This document shows positions 56,995-64,000 of a DNA stretch of 64,000 nucleotides, piece after piece. Below the pieces are notes generated by a model that saw only the letters and a list, made by a program, of their open reading frames with translations, searched no databases and had not been told where the DNA came from. Location: the NCBI GenBank assembly GCA_029844215.1, contig CM056736.1, positions 16,119,501 to 16,183,500 of the forward strand, written 5' to 3'. Position 1 is the first letter of the stretch; every line of letters begins with the position of its first letter. Source of the DNA: Przewalskia tangutica. Taxonomy: Eukaryota > Streptophyta > Magnoliopsida > Solanales > Solanaceae. The position numbers and the translations under genes are program-made.

Positions 56995-58808
56995 TTATTG
57001 TTTGGGTTTTAAGCCCATTCCCTGCAAACGAGTAACAACCGATCTTTGGGTATTCCGCCGTCGAGGATCTGCGATATTTTCCTTAGATTTTATGTAATCA
57101 ATGGAAATAATACCGAGGTGATCAAGCTCAATGACTAAATGTCTCCGTCGAATATGATGAGACTTACCATTGTATATTGAACTTCGTGCCCTTTCTAGAG
57201 CTGACTGACTATCGTAGTGGATCATTACAGAAGACACAGGTTTATCCCAACATGGGACATCCTCTAGAAAACCATGAATCTACTCAGCTTCCTCTCCCGC
57301 TTTATCTAAAGCGATAAATTCCGACTACATCGTGGATCGGGCAATAAGAGTTTGCCTAGAGGATTTACAAGACACAGCTCCACCACCGATTGTAAAAATA
57401 TATCCGCTGGTGAACTTGATGTCGTCGCTATCAGATATCCAGTTTGCATCGCTATACCCATCTAGTACTGCTGGATATCTTGAATAGTGTAACCCGAAAT
57501 ATATCGTGAACTTTAGGAACCGTAGTATCCTTTTCAACGCTTTCCAGTGATCCTCATTTGGATTTCGAGTGAACCTAGCCAATTTATTGACTGCATGAGT
57601 GATATCAGGCCGAGTGCAGTTTGTGATATACATCAGACTACTAATCACCTGCGCATATCACTCCTGACGTACGGGCTTACCAAAATATTTGTCAAGCTTT
57701 TGACTTATATCAAATGGTGTTGATACTGGTGAACTTTCGAACATCCCAAATTTCTTCAGTACATTCTCGATGTAGTGAGATTGAGATAAGACCAGTCCAT
57801 TAGATGTCTTAGAGATCTTGATCCCTAAGATGACATCTGCAATGCCCATATCTTTCATGTCAAAACACTGTTTTAACATGTTCTTAGTCTCTAGGATTAT
57901 TCCAGGACCGCTTCCAGTGATCAACAAGTCATCTACATATAGACATATCATGACGAAGGATTTGACATTTTCTTTTATGTAGACACATTTGTCACCTCTA
58001 TTAATGACGTATCCTTTTGATAGTAGAGTACTATCAAATTACTTGTGTCATTATTTAGGGGCCTGTTTCAGCCCGTACAATGATTTAACAAGCCAACATA
58101 CTTTTGTCTCTTGTCCTGGAACCACATACACCTCAGGTTGATCCATATATATTTCTTCTTCCAAATCACCATTTAGGAAGGCAGTATTAATATCCACTTG
58201 ATGTATTTCAAGATCCCACAAGGCGGCAATAGCTATGAACATACGTATGGATGTCATTCTTGACACTGGAGCGTAGGTGTCGAAGTAATCAAGGCCCTCC
58301 TTTTGGCGATAACCCTTGACTACTAACCTAGCTTTGTACTTGTCGATAGAACCATCTGCTTTAACTTCCGTTTAAGGATCCACTTACAACCTAACGGTTT
58401 GTGTCCTGGGGAAAGTTCTGCCAACTCCCAGGTGTGGTTATGCAGAATGAATTTTATCTCACTTTCTAAAGCTTCCTTCCAGAGCGGTGCTTCTAGAGTT
58501 GACAATGCTTCAGCGATTGTCCGTGGTTCATCCTGAACCAAATAAGCTACAAAGTCTGGACCGAAGGACTTGTCCTTCCGTGCCTTTTTGCTTTGCCTTG
58601 GTTCCATCTCTGAATCTTCCAAGTCCTGAGAAACTGGAATACTAAATTCCGGATCATCAGCTACTTCAGAATTTACTATATCTGAACCGTTTCGATCTAG
58701 ATAGTCAATGACTCCTAGTTCATCAGAGGTTTGCTCATAACTTCGTTTGCGAGAGGTTATGTTATTTTCCTTATATGGAAATGTGTCTTCAAAGAACTAT
58801 GCGTTCCT
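56995..58808 (-). pseudogene. Tork-like Copia RT and RNase H, broken
   Basis: Pieces in order on the minus strand: EPRTIAEALSTLEAPLWKEA and LGCKWILKRKLK (58622-58323); HQVDINTAFLNGDLEEEIYM and LVKSLYGLKQAPK (58266-58051); the catalytic ICLYVDDLLITGSG (57951-57658); LMYITNCTRPDITHAVNKLA (57648-57325); and RNase H with IHYDSQSALERARSSIYNG (57237-56995). Five frames are needed, with stops and short indels between them. Confidence 0.88.
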
Positions 58809-60209
58809 TTATTCCATGACTGTATCTTCATAAATGTCCGGATGATCCGACTTGTGCACTATGAAGCGATAAGCACTACTGTTATTGGCATATTCGATGA
58901 ATATGCAATCCACAGTCTTAGGTCCAATCTTGACCTGATTTGGCATAGGTACTTTTACCTTGTCCAGACAACCCCATACCTTCAAATACTTGTAGGTAGG
59001 TTTCTTTCCGTTCCATAGCTCGTATGGAGTCGTGTCTTTACCCTTGTGTGAGACTCTGTTAAGAATCTTGTTTGCAATAAGGAGAGCTTTTCCCCACATG
59101 GTTTGAGGGAGGCCCGAATTGATGAGTAGAGCATTCATCATTTCCTTTAGTGTTCGGTTCTTGCGTTCAACAACCCCGTTTGATTGAGGTGAGTAAGGAG
59201 CTGTTGTTTGATGAACTATACCCAATTGGGTACAAAATTCTTCAAAAGGCACTACATATTCTCCCCCTCTATCGCTACAGAGAGTTTTAATCCGTCCGCC
59301 TAGTTGATTCTCAACTTCTTCTTTGTAGCGTTTGAATGCTTCAAAGGTTTCATCTTTACTTTTTAGTAAATAAAGGTAACAAAACCTGGTGCCATTATCT
59401 ATGAAAGTCACAAAGTACTTATTCCCCCCTCTAGTTTGAGCGAACTTCAAATCACATATATCAGTGTGTATAAGTTTTAGAGGAGCGATATCCCTTTCGA
59501 CGGATCTAAAAGGACTCTTGGAAAGTTTTGCCTCTATGCACATCTCACACTTACGTTGAGGGTTTATGTCAATAGACAACAATAATTCCATCTTTACCAA
59601 TCTTTGGATAGATTGATAGTTTACATGTCCTAATCTATGATGCCATAGATTAGATGACTCAATCAAGTAAGTAGAAGGTGCAATTTTATTGATAGTTGAA
59701 ACAAAAGGCATTACAGGTGCAACATTGAACTTAAAGAGACCTTCACAGACAAAGCCCCTTCCTACAAAGGTTCCATTTTTAGTGTTTACAAAAATGTTAG
59801 CCTCTAACACTAGCCTAAAACCAGCATTTACTAACAGAGGTCCAGAAATTAAATTTCTTCGAATTTCTGAGACATGCATCACTTCCTTCAGAATCAACTC
59901 CTTTCTGGACGTCATCTTTAGGGTCACCTTTCCTACCCCCAACACCTCTGAAGAAGAATTGTTGCCCATGAACAATTTTTTATCTGTGACTGGTGTATAT
60001 GTGGAGAAGGCATCTTTATTGAAACAAATGTGACGGGTAACACCCGTGTCCAGCCACCATTGTACCGAATTCTCAACGAGGTTAGCTTCAAGAACTACCG
60101 CTGAGAACTCCTCAATCATATCATTGACGAGCGTGTCTTCAACGATGTTAGCCTTGGCCTTGCCTTTGGCCTTATTCTCACGTTTGAGCTTGCGGCAGTC
60201 TTTGGCCAT
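58809..60209 (-). CDS. Tork-like Copia protease-integrase open frame, 466 codons
   Basis: The longest uninterrupted coding stretch of any transposon here. It opens inside the zinc knuckle (HMAKDCRKL), then has the protease active site WWLDTGVTRHICF, a GAG-pre-integrase with LWHHRLGHVNYQSIQRL and CEMCIEAK (HHCC zinc site), and an integrase core with Asp in IHTDICDL, Asp in LCSDRGGEYV and Glu in NGVVERKNRTL. It ends near KSDHPDIYEDTVME just before a stop. Upstream Gag is in another frame or behind stops. It is part of a broken polyprotein, not a host gene. Confidence 0.9.
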   Translation of the reverse strand: MAKDCRKLKRENKAKGKAKANIVEDTLVNDMIEEFSAVVLEANLVENSVQWWLDTGVTRHICFNKDAFSTYTPVTDKKLFMGNNSSSEVLGVGKVTLKMTSRKELILKEVMHVSEIRRNLISGPLLVNAGFRLVLEANIFVNTKNGTFVGRGFVCEGLFKFNVAPVMPFVSTINKIAPSTYLIESSNLWHHRLGHVNYQSIQRLVKMELLLSIDINPQRKCEMCIEAKLSKSPFRSVERDIAPLKLIHTDICDLKFAQTRGGNKYFVTFIDNGTRFCYLYLLKSKDETFEAFKRYKEEVENQLGGRIKTLCSDRGGEYVVPFEEFCTQLGIVHQTTAPYSPQSNGVVERKNRTLKEMMNALLINSGLPQTMWGKALLIANKILNRVSHKGKDTTPYELWNGKKPTYKYLKVWGCLDKVKVPMPNQVKIGPKTVDCIFIEYANNSSAYRFIVHKSDHPDIYEDTVME

Positions 60210-61372
60210 GTGACCAACTATACCACAGAGGTTACAATTTCCCTTGAACTTTTCAGTTGTTTAGGGATTGTCTTCCTTCTGGAACTTCTGCTTCTTGCTT
60301 GATTTTCCTTTGACTTTCGTCAGATTTGCCTTAGCCTCAGCGGGTTGTTTTCCCTTTGGCATCGCCTTCTTATTGTCTTCCTGAATCTGGAGTTTGACAA
60401 TAAGTTCATCTAGGGTCATCTCCTTCGTTTTGAGTTTTAGATAGTTCATAAACTCAGTCCACGAGGAAGACAACTTCTCGATTAATGCCCCAACCAAGAA
60501 TTATTCGTTGGGCTTTAATCCTTCCAAAAATCCAGGTGATGTAGAATCATTTGGAATTCCTGGACTTGGGATGTCACACTTTTGTTGTCCACCATTTGAA
60601 ATTTCAGAAACTTTCCAATAATGAACTTCTTACTACCCACATCTTGGGTGTTGTACTTTTTCTGAAGTTTGTCCCATAACTGCTTAGCAGTTTCAACGGT
60701 GCAATATACCGTGTATAGTGGATCAGACAAACTGTTTAGAATATAGTTCCTACATATGAAATCACTATGTTTCCATGCTTCTCGAACCATCCTCATGTCG
60801 TCAGCGACATGGTTACCTTGGCCCCCTCCCGCCAAATTATTTGGCTGAGGGTCCACGTCTTCCCCAACTAGTGGAGGATCGTCGGTCAAGAAACGTGACA
60901 TTCCCATAACCGTCAGGAAAAATAGCATCTTTTGCTGCCATCTCTTAAAGTGAGCACCCATGAACTTTTCAGGACGTTCATGGTAAAAATCAGCAGGTGT
61001 TGGGGCAGTAGCGCCCCCTTGAGGAGTTGCAAAGGTATTGTGAATGCCTCCAACAGGAGTATAGTTGTTGTTGACGCCTTGAGTAGGAGCAAAGGCACTA
61101 TAATTTCCCGGAGCAGCAGTGAAGGCATTGGTTGTGCCAAAGGCAGTGGTGGTGGCACTTGACGTACCAAAAACAGTGGCAGTGGCACTTGACGTGCCAA
61201 AAGCAGTAGTTGGGAAGGCATTAGAAATGCCATGATCAGTGGTGACACTAGGAGTGCCAAAAACAGTAGAGTTGAAGGCAACGTTAGTGCCTTGAGTAGT
61301 GGGATTGAAGGAAATGGGATTGCCTTGAGCATCAGTGGAATTTTCAGTGTTGAATTAATCTTGTCCAGTCAT
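60210..61372 (-). pseudogene. Tork-like Copia gag, broken
   Basis: The start at 61372 reads MTGQD then TAA at codon 6, followed in frame by a Thr/Ala-rich leader and the capsid: GAHFKRWQQKMLFFLTVMG, KQLWDKLQKKYNTQD, SVTSQVQEFQMILHHL (60961-60515). A single-base shift near 60515 moves to the frame 60497-60261 with GALIEKLSSSWTEFMNYLK. A stop at about 60260 precedes the zinc knuckle CNLCGIVGHMAKDC, all conserved. Confidence 0.88.
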
Positions 61373-61452
61373 GTTGTTGTTGAAATAGCCAATATTATCT
61401 TAAGCTTGTGAGTAGTAATGTGTAGAACGAGAATATAACAACAACAACTATT

Positions 61453-62293
61453 TGTTAGAAATCTGGAAATGATCAAGTATGAGGGCTTGCTGAGTCGACC
61501 AAATTCTTGATTTATCCTTAAGATAATATTGCCCCGTATATCCTTTCAACGGTTGTAATGACAACTTATCTCCCAAGATAAAACATCTATCAAACAAATG
61601 AGCAAAAGAAACTCAAGTGTTTGCTTTGGAAGAAAGATCTTTGAGTGTTTGATGATTGCAAGAGAGGAAGATAATTTCAGAGAATTGTTGAGTGTAAGAT
61701 GTCAAGTGTGTTTCCAAATGAGCCTTGTGTTTCATTTTATAGTGTGTAGATGATGACCCTCCAAATGGCTAAGTAATGGCCATGAATGTCATGTTAATGC
61801 CTTGAATTTGGAGTTAAAATTCAGCCAAGTAATGACTGAATTCATGAGCAAAATAATGGAGAGTAAATACTCCAAAGTCAGCCCAAGAATCAGGTTTTAA
61901 TTCACCTCCAACGAATTGAAAGCGATCGAGGCCGTTGCCGCCGGAGAGAGTCGTAGCCGCCGGTTCAAAGAACTCATCGAACGCCAATTAAACCACGCCG
62001 CCGGGGCGCCGCGGCCCTTCAATTCCAGTGAGTTATTGGAATTGAAACGTCAATTAGAGCCGTGACCCTTACTTGGAGGAGCCGCGACCCTTCTCGTTTT
62101 CGTGGTAATTTCTGATTCATTTCATCTTTACACATTATACATTTCTTTCTTCATTTACCAACGTAAAATCATTCGTCATTTGGTCAATAACCGTCTATTA
62201 CCTTATGTCTCAAACAATTCGTATACGTACCAATATTTCTTCCAATAAGGAAATTTTGATCCTTGACACTACGTGTGCACGTGTGTGGAAACA
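61453..62293 (-). repeat. putative 5' LTR of the Tork-like element
   Basis: Bounded on the plus strand by tgttagaaatctgg and gtgtgtggaaaca. A TATA-like ctataaaatg is seen on the minus strand near 61738. A GC-rich block lies at 61925-62030. No partner LTR exists in the window, so the ends are tentative. Confidence 0.4.
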
Positions 62294-62805
62294 AGATTTT
62301 CTACGTGTGGGGCCCTAATTATTCGATTCATAATTAATAAGATTTACTTTATTTTACGTTTAATAAATATTTCTAATATTATCAATTAGAATAAAAAACA
62401 TCTCTTTTATAGAATGTTGGGAAGAATGATGCTTTGTTCTCTATCATTGAGGCAATATGAAAGATAAGTGAATACATTCGTTTTTAATTCGATTTTACAA
62501 TACCTAGCTATTTGGTCTATAGATTGAGGCTTTTCACATATTTTCTAGTTTCTATTTTTTTGTTATATTTTGGATGGCGTAATGTCCATAAATAAGAGAA
62601 CGACAAATATATTCTGACTTCCGATGGGGGCCTACCATCTTTTACGCGATCCAATAAATATTTATTCATACTCAATATTTATATTAAATTAGTAAATTTT
62701 GATAAGTATTTGCATATATATGTTTTTATCATTTAAAATTCAATAAAATGATATATCTTCTCACCTTAATTTGTAGCTCTTAAAATTAAATTAGTTGATT
62801 TGATG
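62294..62805. other. AT-rich interval without recognised features
   Basis: No gene, LTR pair or terminal repeat is visible. Confidence 0.4.
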
Positions 62806-63056
62806 CTCTCTCAGTCTCAAAATACTTGTCATGTTTTTCTTTTTAAAAGTTAATTTGACTAAATTTCAAAGCTAAATTAGATTAGATTAATTTAATATTT
62901 TAAAATTAAAATTTAGATATTCGAAAACTATACGAAAAGTATTATAAGTTGTAATTTTTTTCATATTAATATGATAAAAAAATATTAAATTATTTCAAAG
63001 TTCATATAATTTGGCTTTTGAAAAACGTAATATGATAAATATTTTGGAATATGCAG
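62806..63056. mobile_element. degenerate Stowaway-like MITE
   Basis: The left end ctctctcagtctcaaaatac and right end atgataaatattttggaatatgcag are weak inverted repeats of the Stowaway type. TA follows on the right. 251 bp, very AT-rich. Confidence 0.5.
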
Positions 63057-63412
63057 TATTATACGTATCCCTATAGCCCCTCCTTTAGTCATTAGTATCC
63101 TTTTTGTGCAACACTATCTCGGAACTTCTTATAGTCAGGAAGTCAAAATTTGTGATAATACAAATGTATTACGTAATATCGGATATGGATATTAATAATT
63201 GTATCTTTAAAGTTAAAAAGAAAAGAGGGTAAACTGAAAAGTCAAATGACAATTGAACCCTTACATTATGTAGGAAGTAGTAGTACTAATTATGTTAGGA
63301 ATTTATTTTTTATGCACGGTAAAAAATTATTAAGCTGTCAATATATAGCTTAAATAGGTTATGTTATTGAGCTATCCTTCAAGTTTCATTTGAAGATAAC
63401 AATTATAAATTA

Positions 63413-63594
63413 TCACTGCGTGATGTGGTGCAACAGATGAGGCTCTTCCTCTCTTAATCATAGATCTCCGGTTTGAGCTTTGAATATGAAAAAATCCTTG
63501 ATAGAAAGTGGTTTTTTCGAATAGACCGTACATGACGCGAATCCGGATCAGTCAGGCTCCAATGCGAATAGAGAACACCAGATGGAAACGAAAA
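63413..63594 (+). mobile_element. tRNA-derived SINE with 15-bp TSD
   Basis: The body runs from tcactgcgtgatgtggtgcaac through a B-box-like 'cggtttgagctt' and the block 'gacgcgaatccggatcagtc' to 'ccagatggaaacgaaaa'. These are hallmarks of a common solanaceous SINE family. Imperfect 15-bp duplications aacaattataa(a/g)tta flank it at 63398-63412 and 63595-63609. Confidence 0.85.
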
Positions 63595-63609
63595 AACAAT
63601 TATAAGTTA

Positions 63610-64000
63610 AAAAGATTGCTCATGAATGTACCTAGCACCAAAGAAAATGTTTGTAAAAGAACACTTTCTTTTGGGTAGGGAGAAAATAAAAATCTCTAAA
63701 GTTGATTCTGTTGATGCAATTAAAGGGATGGGCAAATCTTTTTGGAATCTTTCTATCCAAAGAGCTTTTATTCTTGCAACATACTAATACATTTAATTTT
63801 CTGCACTAAAATGTATTATCCTAGTGCAAATAATTTGTATCTAGGTTTCATTGAATGTTTGATTCTCTTAGTACCAAAAAGAAACATATATCTAAGTTTT
63901 AAGATAATGCTTAGGGCACTTATAATGGTTCATAAACCACCTTTAGATTCACAGGATAATACTACTTGTCAAAAATTTTGTTCTTTTTCCATCCTTTTTT
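63610..64000. other. right-hand flank without recognised features
   Basis: I see nothing beyond AT-rich unique sequence. Confidence 0.4.

Larger units (their letters stand above)
56736..62293 (-). mobile_element. Tork-like Copia element, nearly complete, 3' LTR missing
   Basis: The minus strand carries gag (61372 onward), zinc knuckle, protease, integrase, RT and RNase H (ending 56995), then about 260 bp of 3' sequence cut off by an LTR fragment. A putative 5' LTR occupies about 61453-62293. No 3' LTR copy is found at 56736-56990. The family fits the Tork/Tnt1 group by Gag and integrase sequence. It is broken only by a few stops and single-base shifts. Confidence 0.85.

Noticed and set aside
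57658..57951. YVDD-containing frame as a possible integrated pararetrovirus
   Set aside because: Integrase precedes RT on the same strand and Gag/RNase H match Copia; no movement protein or coat protein is seen.

Overview
This is plant nuclear DNA, almost certainly from a member of the Solanaceae. The one intact host gene is a five-exon sucrose/H+ symporter of the SUT1 type, closely resembling the solanaceous phloem-loading transporters. The repeats fit the same group: truncated Au-type SINEs, a second tRNA-derived SINE, chromovirus LTRs ending in a GGGTCGTGACA motif, Athila elements with the TGGCGCC-type primer-binding site, and Ale/Retrofit-like and Tork-like Copia elements. I see no bacterial, organellar or CRISPR features and no convincing tRNA or rRNA gene.

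Layout. 1-3.8 kb: decayed Gypsy LTR-like sequence with a degenerate TTAGCACC array. 3.8-6.3 kb: a chromovirus-type LTR carrying a 529-bp hAT-like insertion with an 8-bp target-site duplication (TSD). 6.3-7.3 kb: Copia gag fragment plus LTR. 8.0-11.0 kb: another chromovirus-like LTR. 11.5-21.1 kb: a full-length minus-strand chromovirus (Tekay/Del-like) with two 2.3-2.4 kb LTRs, primer-binding site (PBS), polypurine tract (PPT) and TSD TTTAA. 21.1-22.1 kb: an LTR fragment, a Stowaway-like MITE and a hAT MITE. 22.7-35.3 kb: a Copia element (TSD GTATT) split by an 8.6-kb non-autonomous Athila element (TSD TGTAC). 35.9-39.4 kb: a deleted CACTA transposon (TSD TAA) with a transposase N-terminal remnant and a long internal foldback. 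39.8-43.0 kb: a truncated Athila element between two truncated SINEs. 43-45.7 kb: mostly unique AT-rich DNA with a 142-bp tandem duplication. 46.0-49.7 kb: the sucrose transporter gene on the minus strand. 50.4-51.5 kb: an LTR-like segment. 52.2-62.3 kb: an Ale-like Copia remnant, a solo LTR (TSD AGTAT) nested in another LTR, and a nearly complete Tork-like Copia. 62.8-63.6 kb: a Stowaway-like MITE and a tRNA-derived SINE with a 15-bp TSD.

The transporter is the only gene with an evident cellular role. Its five exons join in frame with GT-AG introns into a 510-residue protein. The rest is a record of nested transposition, with several insertions dated relative to one another by exact TSDs. 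The least expected signal is technical or epigenetic. The youngest elements have near-identical AT-rich LTR stretches, yet their GC-rich coding parts are broken by frameshifts every 100-200 bases. The differences between paired LTRs cluster at CAG/CTG (CHG) sites, which suggests systematic miscalling at methylated cytosines rather than real decay. I did not find a wholly new biological system.
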